Part shown: piece after piece, positions 38,703 through 51,564 of the stretch
Numbering within the stretch: the stretch's first letter is position 1
Layout: each line of letters starts with the position of its first letter
Origin: Schoenoplectus triqueter
Taxonomy: Eukaryota > Streptophyta > Magnoliopsida > Poales > Cyperaceae
Direction of reading: 5' to 3'
Length of the DNA: 64,000 nt
Assembly (NCBI GenBank): GCA_964058805.1
Contig: CAXKVV010000107.1
Span: forward strand, 23,116-87,115
The notes under the pieces: model-generated
The model's input: the letters and a program-made list of their open reading frames with translations, nothing else
Databases searched by the model: none
Told to the model about the DNA's origin: nothing
Translations under genes and position numbers: made by a program

Positions 38703-39542
38703 TTGAGAAATCATATAGAGATGCAGGATGAAGAGCTTGTGAAACAGCGAGAACTCTTGATGGTTGTGTTAAAGCAGAATGAAGAACTAGCCAACACCAT
38801 CAAGGCTTTACAAAAGCACATGAATCTTAACACTGATACTAACAAAGTAAAGGGTTCTCATCAAATAAGTAACAATGTCGATTCCAAAAATCAGAAAAGA
38901 AGAGATGGGTCAAATACCAATGCTGGTCCTAGCAACCCGAGAGTGACCTTTCATAGTCACATAAATCCTGAACCTGAATACCAAGGGGTAACCAAGAAAG
39001 AAATACAAGCGATGATTGATCAACAGATGCAGATTGCAGGAGGTGGCTATGCACTTCCGTCTGTCCGAAACTATGGACATCCATATCATGCCATCTATGA
39101 TCTCAAAGAATATCCAAAAGGGTATGTGATACCAAAATTCAGGGTCTTCTCAGGAGAAGGAAATCGAGATCTGAACCCAAAACAACACTTGGCGCACTTC
39201 GTAGCCTCGTGTGGGAACACTGGCGGGAATGACGCGTTGTTGCTGCGATAATTTTCTCAAAGTCTCGTTGGCACATCCTTCCAATGGTATTATTCATTAA
39301 AAAATGAAAGTGTAAACACATGGGATGAAATGACAAATGCGTTTAGAGTCAGATTCGCCATGATATCAGATAAAATGAATATAGCCGATCTGGCAAACAC
39401 GAAACCCAGAAAGGGTGAGTCCATGGTGGATTACAACAAAGGATGGAGAAATTTCAGCATCAAATGCGATGGGACCTTGACCGAGAACGAAGCGGTCAAC
39501 TTGATAAAAAAAATATCGATGGATGGATGGAGATGCTCTTAA
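38703..39542 (+). pseudogene. Retrotransposon gag (capsid-like) with a nonsense codon
   Basis: The first open stretch, 38703-39251, has a coiled-coil start, then YPKGYVIPKFRVFSGEG and QHLAHFVASCGNTGGNDALL. A TAA at 39249-39251 interrupts it, and the same frame resumes with FSQSLVGTSFQWYYSLK, NTWDEMTNAF and KPRKGESMVDY to a stop at about 39542. This is the plant retrotransposon gag domain of Ty3/gypsy elements. Gag would form the particle shell around the element RNA. The nonsense codon implies that this copy cannot make full-length gag. Confidence 0.85.
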
Positions 39543-39675
39543 GTGTGACCAAAGTCAACACACTCAAAGATTGACCAAGAGCAGTGTCCAACACGAAAAG
39601 CATGTCCTCTGCTAATATCCCAAGCTTCATGGGTTCTCGACTGCAAAGAAAGACAGAAGCAAAGGAGACTGTGAA

Positions 39676-40242
39676 GAGTAAAGAATTGGTCGTATCCTAG
39701 TTGATGCTGGATCTTCAATCAACATCATGCCCCTCAAAACCTTAAAGATAAAAGCCTTTGATGTGAAAACCTATCCACGAGTTCAACCAAAACTTCCAGA
39801 AGGCCTTGGAGAAGTGACCCTGAACTTACAACATGGTGGCTTAGAATCCCCGATGAAATTTTATATGATAGATGCTGAGCCATCATATCGGGCATTGTTG
39901 GGACGACCTTGGCTACATAACAATCAGTTCTTCTTATCAAAAGAAAGCAAAGAGAAGGATAAATTCTCAGAGTCAGTAAAAACATCAAGGAATGTTATGC
40001 AAACGAAGAATCAGAATATGATGCATTTTCAAAGGAAGAAGAAGAAATCAAGTTTCACTTCAAACCTCATACCATGTTTCAAACCAAAAGATCAAGCAAT
40101 GGATCGGATGAAGAGGGCCGCATTCCAAGTCGAGACATCATCAAATGAAGAGTCCGAGGAATCTGAAGATTCAGGACACACGATGTCACGTAATATCCCG
40201 GCGTACGGGAGTTCAAATGAAGAAGAGTCAGAGAATAACTAA
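39676..40242 (+). pseudogene. Retropepsin-like protease region
   Basis: The frame contains GRILVDAGSSINIMPLKTL and, about 70 residues later, SYRALLGRPWLHNNQ. These correspond to the active-site loop and the LLGRPW block of gypsy-type aspartic proteases, though the usual D-[ST]-G is changed to DAG. The region then becomes acidic and repetitive (SSNEESEESEDSG) and stops at 40242. The missing Thr/Ser in the active-site triplet suggests an inactive enzyme. Confidence 0.7.
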
Positions 40243-40368
40243 AAATCAAGAGAGCGAGAATTATCTGAAAACTCAGAAAGAGAAGAATCAAATGAAGAAA
40301 TTATCTACCGTTGTCTTCGAAGACATGAAAATGATGTAGATACAAGCAGTGAAAGTGAAGCGTCATAT

Positions 40369-41695
40369 GTGATCAATCACATAGAAGATAAACTTATGTA
40401 CCTCGCTATTACCAATAGACCAAGAGATGAAGATCATGTGTTTTCAGATCCCAACTCTTCAAATGCAAGGCCTCAATGGTGCGATGCCTCAAGAACCCGT
40501 GTTTGGGATCTCAGAGTAGCAGAACCTCCCTCAATCGAAGGATTGAGATGCCAAGTAGATGTCAATAGAAGAGAAATAGTTGAACAATGGGAGGTGATGC
40601 AGGATATAAAAGTAGAAAATAATGAAATCCTAGAAATGGTCAAAGCCCTTTAAATAACCATCAGTGACGCTAATACCTCGGAAAAAGCAATAAGAACCCC
40701 GGGAGAGAACCAAGATAAAGGTAAACAGCCCATGTACGCAAGAGAGAGCAGACGAGATATGACTCTCAAACAAAAGAAGAGCAAACCATATTTTTTTCGA
40801 AGAGACAAGGTGGCTAAAATCTTTAAAGAAGCGATAGAAAATTGACTTATCCTGCCAATAAGCAAAAGACCAGCGGAGATGGAGAAATACAGTGATTCAA
40901 ATTACTGTCCTTATCATCAAGTCTTGGGGCACCCGATCGAGGATTGCTGGGTATTTAAAGATTGGGTTGAGAAATGATACACAGAAAGAATAATCGAACT
41001 CCCGCAAAGCGTTCTTCAAAGCTTGGCCCCACATGAAGCAAAAGAACAAGAGAAGAGTGTGCGATTCAGAGTATGCACTATCTCACATGACATTATAGAT
41101 GAAGACTATGATGAAGAGATTGTCTTCAATCTTAAGTCAATCAAGACTCATCTCTCGGAATCGAGAACCCAAAAGGAAGAAAAACAAAAAAGGGTCAAAG
41201 GTGATCAAAACCCTCTCAAGAAATCCAAGAAGAAAAATCTCAAAGAAGTGCATCACTCAAATCACGTACTAAATATTAAAATCGAAGATGAGGCAATGTC
41301 ACTGGCTATCACAACGGTGCCTGATAAATACTTCAAAGACTTAACCCCAAAGGAGGTTAAATCACATACAAATTTTGAAAACTTTCGTGGTACCCGCAAA
41401 GTTGATATATGTGAAAGGAAAACCTATAGTTGAGAAAGCTATAATTTTCTATAAAAGTGATTCAACCCAGTCCAGGGAAGACTCTAGTGTTGATTCCTGA
41501 GAACGATGGATGATGAAGCAGGAAGACTCAGGCGACGAGAAAGATAATGATGTCATCGCTCACTTCTTCGAAAAGAAAGCCGAAGTCAAGACCTTTGCAA
41601 GGTTATGGAATAATTCCTGGAAGATGAACAAGGGTCCAGACGATAAAATAAAGAAGACTCGAGGATTGGGTTATGAATCTGACGATAATTCATGA
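40369..41695 (+). pseudogene. Retrotransposon C-terminal gag or polyprotein remnants
   Basis: Several open stretches separated by stops. At about 40903-40975 is CPYHQVLGHPIEDCWVFKDW, matching the C-x2-H ... G-H-x4-C motif usually found near the end of gypsy gag, before the protease. Here it lies after the protease-like region. The rest (41023-41433 and 41510-41695) is charged and matches nothing I know. Confidence 0.5.
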
Positions 41696-41709
41696 TTCAT
41701 CAGGAACTA

Positions 41710-43375
41710 GTCCCACCATACATAATCAGTCGTGGAGTGCAAAAAATAAAATAAAAGGCTCAATAGGCCCAAAAACCCAAAAATAAAAATAAAGGCTTCG
41801 GTATGTCCGAAAACTCAAAAATTAAATAAAGACATTTATAAGCCTGAAAATCCAAAAACAAAATAAAGGTCTCAGTATGCCTCTATAAACTCAAAAACCA
41901 AAAACATAATGAATACCTTAATAGGCCTAAAAAAAAAAACCAAAAACATAATAAAGGCGTCAGCAGGCCCGAAAATCCAAAACCAGTATAAAAACCTATA
42001 TAAATTCAAAAATATAATAAAAATCTCAATAAACCTGAAAACATAAAAACCAGAATAAAAGCCTTTATAGGCCCCAAAAACTCAAAAATAAAATAAAAGT
42101 CTCAGTATGTCTCTATAGACCCAAAAATAAAAAAAACAGAATAAAATCCTCAATAAGCCTAAAAATTAAAAAATAAAATAAAGGCCTCAATAGGTCTGAA
42201 AATTCAAAATCATAATAAAAACTTTAATAGGCCTAAAAAACACAAAAATAAAATAAAAGTCTCAATAGACTCGGAAATTCATAATCAAAATAAAGGTTTC
42301 AATGTGTTTTTATAGGTCCCAAAACAAAAAAAAAAGTAAAAAACTTTAATAGGCCTCAAAAAATTAAAAACAAAATTAATGATTCAGTATGCCCGAAAAT
42401 CCAAAACCAGAATAAAAGTCTTAATAGGTCGAAAAACCCAAAAATAAAATAAAGGCCTCAATAGGTCTAAAAACCCAAAAAAAATAAGATAAGACTTCGA
42501 TATGTCTGAAAACTCAAAAATAGAATAAATATCTTTATAAATTTGAAAACCCAAAAATAAAATAAAGTCTCAATATGCTTCTATAGGTTAAAAAACCATA
42601 AATAGAATAAATACCTTAATAGGCTTAAAAACCCCAATACATGATAAAATATTAAGTAGGACCGAAAATTCAAAACCAGAATAAAAGACTTAATTGTCCT
42701 AAAAATCTAAAAATATAATAAATACCTCAATATGCCCGAAAAAAAAAAAGTCTCAGTAAATCAGAATAAAAATTTGTATAAATTTGAAAACCTAAAAAAA
42801 ATAAAGGCTTTTATAAGCAGAAAAATCCAAAAATAAAATAAAGACTTTTTATATGCCCGAAAATCTAAAATCAGAATAAAGACGTTTATAGGTCCGAAAA
42901 CCCAAAAATAAAATAAAGGAAAGATAGACTCAAAAACTCAAAATCAAAATAAAGCTTCAGTAGGCTCAAAAACTCAAAATCAAAATAAAGGCCTATATAA
43001 GCCCGAAAATCTAAAAACAGAATAAATGTCTTAATAGGTCCGAAAACACTAAAGCAAAATAAAGACATCTATAGACTAAAAAATCTAAAAACAAAATATA
43101 GGCCTAAAAACTCAAAATCAAAATAAAACCTTTATAAGTTCGAAAACAAAAAAAATAAAATAAATGCCTCCATAGTCTCGAAAATCCAAAACCAGATTAA
43201 AAGCCTTTATAAGCTCGAAAACTCAAAAATAAAATGAAGCCTCAGTAAACAAAAAAATCAAAATAAAATAAATGTCTCAGTATCCCAAACCAAAAAGAAA
43301 AATATAATAACAATAAAATGATACCTTAATAAATTCAAAATTCAAAAAATAGAATAAATTAATCAAGGCTAAAAC
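41710..43375 (+). repeat. Degenerate minisatellite inside the retrotransposon
   Basis: Roughly 35-40 diverged copies of a 40-55-bp unit based on AATAAAGGCCTCAATAGGCC, then GAAAACCCAAAA. A-rich and free of long open frames. Its place, downstream of the coding region and before the 3' LTR, is where Tat/Ogre-type elements often carry tandem repeats. Confidence 0.9.
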
Positions 43376-43544
43376 CCCAAACGGAAAAGCTGTAAGGATT
43401 AAACCAGAGCCAAATCAAGTTTAAAACAAAAATCCCATAAAGATCAAATCAAAACTCAATTCAAGACAAAAACCATAAAATAAAAGATCACGAAAACTCA
43501 AATCAAAACCAAAACCACAAAAATGGAAGGCGCCAAAACTATTA

Positions 43545-44420
43545 ATCCTCTAGGTTATGAGCTGTCATAGCGTTTCAGATTTCATAATTCATGAATCCAG
43601 TCGAGACGATTAAGTGATCCAAATCTCACCCGGTCTCTTGATAAACAAACCTAACAAAGCCCAAAACGCTCTGGTATGGTACCTAAGTTATGAGTTGGTA
43701 ATGCGCTTCATACTTTATAACTTAGAAGATCAGCAAAACAATCAAGTGACCCAAATCTCACATGTTTTATGATAAAAAAAAAACTAATAAAGCAAGAACG
43801 TCATGTTTCAATACTTAAGTTGTGAATTGGCATAATCGTTCAAATTTTAAAATTTAAAAGATCATTAAAATGATTAAGTGACCCAAATCTCACTCATTTT
43901 TTTGATAAACAAACCTAACAAAGCCCAAAACGCTCGGGTTTGGTACCCAAGTTATGAGTTGGCAGTGCGCTTCATACTTTGTAACTTGGAAGATCAGCAA
44001 AACAATCAAGTGATCCAAATCTCGCCTGTTTTCTGATAAAGAAACCTAATAAAAGTCAGAACGCTTAGGTTTCAATACCTAAATTGTGAGTTGGCATAGC
44101 GCTTCAGATTTCATAATTTAGAAGATCAGTAAAATGATTAAGTGACCCAAATCTCACCCATTTTCTGATAATCAAACCTAACAAAGCCCAAAACGCTCAG
44201 GTTTTTATTTTTTGGATCATGAACTAACACAGTTTCATAATCCAGAAGATTGGTAAAACAACATAGTGATTCAAATCTCATATGTTTTCCGATAATCAAA
44301 CCTAACAAAGCTCAAAATGCTCAGGTTTTAACACCCCAAATTATGTGCTAGCACTGTTTCATAATTGAGAAGATCAGTAAAGTGATTAAGTGAATGAAAT
44401 TCATAATCTTCTAAAAACTG
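43545..44420 (+). repeat. Tandem repeat of about 130 bp inside the retrotransposon
   Basis: About seven diverged copies with starts near 43560, 43691, 43815, 43956, 44088, 44221 and 44344. Shared core pieces are GAGTTGGCATAGCGCTTCA, then AAGTGACCCAAATCTCACC and AACCTAACAAAGCCCAAAAC. A further lone piece lies at about 46400. Confidence 0.85.
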
Positions 44421-45114
44421 AATCTATAAGGCACAAAACACTCATATTCATCAATCTCGAACAAAACTCGATTCAGGCTCAAGACTAAAATCATAAAATG
44501 AGATGCCATGGAGAAACCATCAAGACCAAAACCACGCGAAGGTAAAGGCGACGGCTAAGGTGTTTGGGCCCATAATACGAACACCACTGGGTTTGTCCAT
44601 TTGATACAGAATAAATATAAAAATGGGCAGGATTTGCAGTTTGTCCCTTAAACTATCTGTACCGCCCAATGACGAAAGTTGCTCATATTGGTCGCCCACG
44701 GTGCAAGCCAAGGGATAGGTCGAGCAAATTGGTGGCTAGTAATAGTCGCTTCCGAGGGCATGTAAATAAATAACTCTCGTACATATTAATAGCAAATAAT
44801 AATAATAACAAAATTTTCCCCCTCAAATAAAAATATATTAAAAAATATACTATAAAATAACAAAAATATTTTCTATATTTTTGAATAAAACATATAAAAC
44901 TAAAAATTTCAAAAGGGTTGTCACCTTTGTCCCCGACACCACGAGTGTTATACAAAGCCAGGTTGGGTGCATTTATCCGCAAAAGCACCGCACGCCCAAG
45001 GAAATGGTTTGTTACAATCCCACAACAAATCGTGGAGGGGTCAGAATAAAGGGTTTACGCTTTTACCTGACATTTATATGTCAAACAAAGTGATTTGCTT
45101 AAAGAAGTGACTTT

Positions 45115-45720
45115 GTTCATGGAGAGCGAACCTACCCGATGAAAGCCTATCTCGCAGGGATGCGTGATGGATGTTTGAGGGTAGAATCCCCACCGAATAG
45201 ATTGAGCGGAGATGAGCGACGGTGAGTTTCCACTTTAGCACGCAAAGGTGCACAAATGAGGGGAGAGCGTGTGAGCTTCCAAAATTAAATGACCAGTATA
45301 TATGAAGTCCCCACAAAATGGTGTTGTCAATTGAATCCATAATCCAATTGACACTGGCAAGTTTATCCGTCAGTAATAAAAGGATAAACGGGTTTGCTCT
45401 GTACCTGGCCTAGGGGTCAATACAGGTAGGTTCGGTATCCGTAAAATACCATCTCCACCAAACAAATTGAGAGGAGACGAGCGACGGTGAGTTTCCACTT
45501 TAGCACGCAAAGGTGCACAAATGAGGGGAGAGTGTGTGAGCTTCCACTTAAAAATGATATATACATGAAGTATCCATAAAATGGTGTTGTCAATTGAATC
45601 CATAATACAATTGACACTGGCAAGTTTATCCGTCAGTAATAAAAGGATAAACAGGTTCACTCTGTACCTGGCCTAGAGGTCAATACAGGTAGGATTGGTA
45701 TCCTTAAATACCATGGTCCC
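45115..45720 (+). repeat. 265-bp tandem duplication inside the retrotransposon
   Basis: Two full copies and the start of a third. GAGCGACGGTGAGTTTCCAC occurs at 45214 and 45479, and CTGTACCTGGCCTA at about 45399 and 45662. No coding potential seen. Confidence 0.85.
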
Positions 45721-46682
45721 TCCGTGAAGCTGTGTCAAAAATGCTGATCAGAAGAGAAGCTGATTGAGCAACAAATGCGAGCAAACAAACAACAAGCATA
45801 CAAGCTTATCAGGAGCAAAGAAAGGTGAAAGCAAAAGTTCATTAAAGATCAGGCAAGAGCAGAATCTCCTGATGAAAAGTTTGAGGTACGAAGCCCCATT
45901 GAAAGGATATCGGGTAAACAAGCCACTAGAAGAAAAACACACGGAAGTATAAGCTGAAAGGAAAAGAAGTTAGGGTTGAAATCACTTGAAGCGAAGGTGC
46001 TTTGTCGAAGATCCCGACAGACAGAGGTCTCAAGTTGTAACCTTTTCAGCCAAAGGATGCATCGAAGGCGAAATCTGAGATTCCCTGCAGATGAAGAAGT
46101 GAAGCAAGAGTTTCTTTAGATGAAGACATCTGAGTAAAGACCTTTCAGAAAAGAAATTAAATCCAAAACCTCTACAAAGAAAAAATCATGGTTGAAACTT
46201 CTTGGAGCGAATGTACTCCATTGAAGATCCCACCAGATGAAGAATTCAAGCCGAAACCTCTTCAAACGAAACTCTAATCGAAGATTGCTTCAGTAAGGAG
46301 TTGGAGACCTAAGTCCAAAAGCCGGCAGAACGCTTCAAGCTAATGACTTAGAAGGTCGGATAAGACGCACAAAGCTCAACCCGTCTTCCGATAATTACAG
46401 GCCCTGACGTGAGTTGGCATAGCGCTTCAGACTCGAAACGTCCTGAGTCCTGTATCTTTTGTCAAAGACAACCTTATTGGAGTAAAGTAAATCAGAGATC
46501 CTTGAGATGAAGAAATGAAGCTGAAACATTTTCAGATGAAGTGATCCAAACGGAAAGACCATTCGCAAGAAGATTCAATTCGAAAACCTCTACAAAATAA
46601 GAATAAGTGTCAACTCTGAATGCACCAAAGCAGGCCCTTCAATTCTCAAGGTGTTCACGACCCGTTTTGGAGGGTGGCTCTT
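45721..46682 (+). other. Retrotransposon 3' internal region before the LTR
   Basis: A purine-rich stretch with scattered short repeats of the type GATGAAGAA and CCTCTACAAA. No coding domain seen. A candidate polypurine tract, GGAGGGTGG, lies at 46669-46677, five nucleotides before the 3' LTR. Confidence 0.5.
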
Positions 46683-49600
46683 TGTTTACCCCTGAAAATT
46701 CGGGGAATTAAAAAAAAGTAACTTGGGACAAAAGATTCAAAAATTCAAGGAGAAATTTTTAAAGCCCGAAGAGACTTAATTCAAGTCAAGAAGCACCAAG
46801 AAAAAAGAAGAATTCAATGAAATGCTCAAAAATCAAAATTCTTAAGAAAAGAATTAAATGCCGAAACTCTACAAATTCAAATCGAAAACCTCTTCGAAAC
46901 CTAAAATCTCAAAACTCAAATTTTATGGCAAAATCAAATTCTCCATAAATTTCTGAGAATTTTCATATATTACTTGATATTTTTGGAGTTACGAAAGTCA
47001 AAGAAATTCCAAATTATCGATTAATATAATGAAAAATTAATTGATGCTTGACCAAAGGGCAAAATGGTAAATAAAAATTACCATAAATTTTGTTATATTT
47101 CAAGGAATTGTTGAGCAAATTTTGGTGTAATTTGGATAAAGCGATCTTTGAGAAACAATTTAAAAGCAAAAGAGAAATAAGAAAAATCAGCAAATGGAGG
47201 GCTCCAATTAAAAAATCAAAATGGAGAGGGGCCAAATTCGAAAATGGCCATTGCTACAGTCCCGTGCTACAGTAACCCCGAGCTCTTCACTGTTTCAAAA
47301 CCGAAAATGGAGCCTATGGTCCCGTGCGATGAAAACCCACATATTATATACCGTTGGAAAGAGCACGAAGAGGAGAACACAATGAGATAAAGAACTTGCA
47401 AAATGGTTGAGCGGTTTGGGAGAAAACTGAAGGGGAAGTTTCCGATCTAAAAATGAAATCGAGCAATCCGAGCCATGATTGATCAAATTGATACTTCAAA
47501 CACCTTCACCATGGTCACAAGAGATTGTTTGAGGGCTTGGTTGAATTTCATAAGCTTTAAATTGGTGAGACCACGAACTCGCAAATCGGGTCAAAAACCG
47601 AGTTGGTCAAACTCTATACCAGAGCATTCTATTGATTGAATAAACATTATAGATCAATTTCTGGGATCAATTAGATGCTAATCAAGCTTTGAAACACAAG
47701 AAATGGTGAAGAAATGAAGGAGAACGACTATGTGGCTTGAAATCGGGTTTGAAGGCAAAAACGGGTCTCGGGTGCATAATTGTGATCCGGCAAGGTCTAA
47801 AATGCAGGAAGAGAGTGATAAGAACGTGTTTGAACCTTTACAACCTTCTAGAAGTCCCTAGAATCATCTGGTGACCAAGTGGTGGTTAGAGAGGGCAAAT
47901 TTGTAAATTTTCAGCAAACATAACAAACTCCACTTGTGCCCCACTTGTCCTCTCAGCTGTTAGAGCACATTTAAAACACTTAGAACTGGTCTAATACACC
48001 ACAAAACGTTCAGAATAGTATGAGAAGATGAATGAAGGGAGTTGGTGCATAAATTGGTCAAAGAAAAGTCAAACCGATCTCATACACCCATCTACCACCC
48101 CCTAGGCCTATATAAACCACTCTCCTCCTTCAAACACAAGAGACACAACCCATCCCAAGCTGAATGCTAATCCAAAACGCTGCCAAAACCAATTGAAACT
48201 CAAATTAGATACAATCTTTGAGTTGAAATCAAAATCAAGCCCAAAGATACAAGATTCAATCAATTTCTCTTCTACTCAAGCTACAAATTAGGTCTAGGTA
48301 GGTCTCTCTTCTGTAAATATAGATATCAAGAGTGTATTGAAGCTTGTAATTTTGATTCGTGCAATAAAGATGAAATTTTCCATGTGCAATATCGATTTTT
48401 CTTCTTTTTCTTGATGTTCTTATGTTGCAATTCGATCTTTTTTATTTTCTTTCTTTTCTTTTGGCTCAAATCTTCATACAAACATCATTGAATGTTAGAT
48501 TGAAGCTAAATGATGCATTTAAACCATATAAGATCAATGAATCCCTTATAAATGCAAAATCAGCCCTAAAATCGCTGAAAATGCAATAAAAAGAAAAACG
48601 GGATGAGATCTACTCCAAATCTTATAAAACTTTCAGATCTAGTAGAAATAAGTCATATGAATCTACAGAAACTAATTTTACATTTTTTTGATTTTTATAT
48701 AAAAAGTTATAGCCTTTTTAATTCTGAAAAACAGCAAGTTCTGGTTACATCCATTTTTCCTTTTACTTTTTCATTTTTTTTTATTTTTTTTTATTTTTTT
48801 TCTTTTCTTTTTAGCTCAAATCTGCATACAAACATCATTGAATGTTAGATTAAAGCTAAATGATACATTACACCGTTTAAGATCAATGAATCCCTTGTAA
48901 ACGCAAAATCAGCCCTAAAATGGCTGAAAATGCAATAAAAATAAAAATGGGACGAGATCTACTCCAAATCTTATAAAACTTTCAGATCTTATAGAAATAA
49001 GTTATATGAATCCATAGAAACTGATTTTTTATTTTTTTTATTTTTCTGTAAAAAGTTATAGCCTTTTTAGTTCTGAAAATCAGCAAATACTGGTACAGCA
49101 TTTTCCTTTTTTGCCCCTGATCTGATTCGAAAATAAAAAATCATATCTCTGCTACTCCGATTTAAATAAAATTTTGTGAGCATATAGATCTAGTTATATT
49201 GCATCTCTCTGTAAATTTTCATAATTTTTGGAGTTTCGTATGATTTTATATGAATTTTTGAGTCCTTAGCTAGTAGATTATAATAATCTAGTTAGTAGTA
49301 TAATAATATAAAAACTCTTTGAAGCCTTGGTGCCGGCTTGACAAAGCTGTGTGTGTCGGGTTTTAAAGTTTTATAATGCTAGTGCCGGCTTGATAAGAGC
49401 CGTGAGTGTTAGCCTTTCTAAAATAAAATCGAGTAATTTGTTAAAAGTATAAAAAAATAAGTTTTTATTCCGATAAATCATAGAACTCTTTAAAACTTTG
49501 GTGCCGGCTTGACAAAGCTGTGTGTGTCGAGTTTTAGAGTGATATGATACTAATATTGTTATATCAAAATATAAAAAATAATATTTTAAAAGAAAATCCT

Positions 49601-51564
49601 TTCAAAAAAAAAATATATAGAAAATATATTTTCATCCTAGTTTATTTTTCTGTTGAATAAAAATCCTTTTAAACTCATTTAAGATAGCCTTAAATAAAAA
49701 TATTTTCAACATGAAAGTTATTACAAATATACTTCTTAAAAGGTTCATAATTTTTCTGAAATATTTTCTTAAGTAGATATTTTAAAAATGTTCAAAATAT
49801 CCTCAGCTGTCCAGTTTAGCCCTTTATCAGAAAAGAAATAAAAAACTGTACCGATCCGTGAATTTAACATATATATATTATTTTATATTCTTGAAATACA
49901 TATTAAGATGAGCTTTTACAAAAATTTTCATACAAAAATACGTTGTAAATACCTTTCAAATAAGCAAAACAATCCTGATAGCTTCTGATTTTCAGAACCG
50001 TCCTCTGTTGATATTTTGCTCTAAACAGTACTTTAAAATGCTCAAAATGAAAAGTGTTAAAAATAAAAGTTGTTCGTAACATCTCATTTCATTTTTCTGT
50101 CAAATAAAATCAGTATGTTATTAACTAATTTCTCTCTAAATATTCAAAAGAACAGTATAATTTGCTGAATTCTTCGTTAGTTTTCAGATTGTCGTTTGCT
50201 AATATTCCTCCCGAAATAATATTTTAGAGGGTTCAAATTAAAAAAAATGTTCAAAATAAAGTTGTTCATAACATTTTCATTGATATTTTTGTCAAATAAA
50301 ATTAGTATGTTACTAATATATTTTTCTCAAAAAATCTAAAAGATCACTACCTTATTATATTTTCTTTACCATTAAAAATCAGAAAAATATTATGATCCAT
50401 TCTATAAAAAATATTTTAAAATCATAAATATTTTGATAATAAGTATAAATAAAAATATAATAAAATTTCTTTATAAATAGATCTTAAGAAAATAAATAAA
50501 AAAAATTTCACAATAAATCATTTTCATTAAAGAATAATCATTTCAAGATATATAATAATTAGAATAAAAATTATAAGAAAATAAAATAAAAGTAATGCAT
50601 TCATTGAAAATATATAATAAAAAGAGATAGCATAAAAAAATAATAAGATAGAATTTTTCTTAAAATAAATAAATAAATATAATTCTTATTTATTAAATCA
50701 AATTCTAAATTAAGTAATTTCAAATAAAAATATAAAAATATAAAAATAAATAAAATTAAATATATAATGAATAAAAAATAATAAAATAAAATAAATATAA
50801 CTCTTATTCAAAATCAAATAAAATTTAAATAAAAATGAATTAAATAAATAAATACATAAATAAATAAAAAGTGGAAGACTAAATCAACATTCACCTAAAA
50901 TAAAGATAAATTCAATTTCAAAACTAAATCAACATTCACCTAAAATAAAGATCATAATAAAAAATAAATAAAAAGTAATTCTCAATCTTCAAAATTAAAT
51001 AAATTTAGATATTAATAAATAAAAAAAATATAAGTAAAATAATAATAATAATAATAAATAAAATATTTTCTTTCTTCTTATCAAATAAAAAAATTCAATT
51101 TTAGAATTAAATCAATCTTAATCTAAAATAAAAATAACTCTCAAGACTAAATAAATTTAAATAAGATAAGTTCAAATAACAAATAAATAAATAAATAAAT
51201 AAAAACTAAATCATTTTATCAATAAAAATAAAAGTCAATTCACAAGTTGTAGACTACCTTGAAAAGTCCATATCATCCATGCCTTTACTCACAGCGACCA
51301 CTTAAAATTGCTTAACTATTCTGTTTATCTTCTCTTTCTTAATCAGAGGTTCCTTGGGTTCAAAGCTCAGGGTAATTAACAATGGGGGCTTGCGCCCATT
51401 GGAATCTTAAAGACCCCACAATCTCTAAAACCTTTAAATGTGCATTCCAAATTTATACAAATATACCCCAATGCACACTTAGAGGGATCTCCGTGTCCTT
51501 CTTCCGCAATTCATCGTCCAGTTCCTTTTTCAGGGCGGTGAGAGGCGCGAAAAAGGGTCGCACA
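46683..51564 (+). repeat. 3' LTR
   Basis: Same length as the 5' LTR (constant offset of 14,106 bp at both ends). It differs by a few substitutions and compensating 1-bp indels, for example in the T-runs near 48775 and at about 50050. It ends CA at 51564, followed by CTAAC and MULE sequence. Confidence 0.95.

Larger units (their letters stand above)
32577..51564 (+). mobile_element. LTR retrotransposon with 4.9-kb LTRs, gag-bearing, no pol seen
   Basis: Two direct LTRs of 4,882 bp (32577-37458 and 46683-51564), each starting TG and ending CA, flanked by a perfect 5-bp target duplication CTAAC (32572-32576 and 51565-51569). The 9.2-kb interior has a primer-binding-site-like sequence, gag-like and retropepsin-like regions in several broken frames, then tandem repeats. 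I find no reverse transcriptase, RNase H or integrase motif. The gag and protease style suggests Ty3/gypsy; long LTRs and tandem repeats before the 3' LTR recall the Tat/Ogre group. The pattern fits a non-autonomous TR-GAG or LARD-like element. The LTRs differ at only a handful of places that I noticed, so insertion is recent. Confidence 0.92.

Noticed and set aside
41710..44420. CRISPR-like array
   Set aside because: Units are degenerate and contiguous without unique spacers, in a plant retrotransposon. It is a minisatellite.
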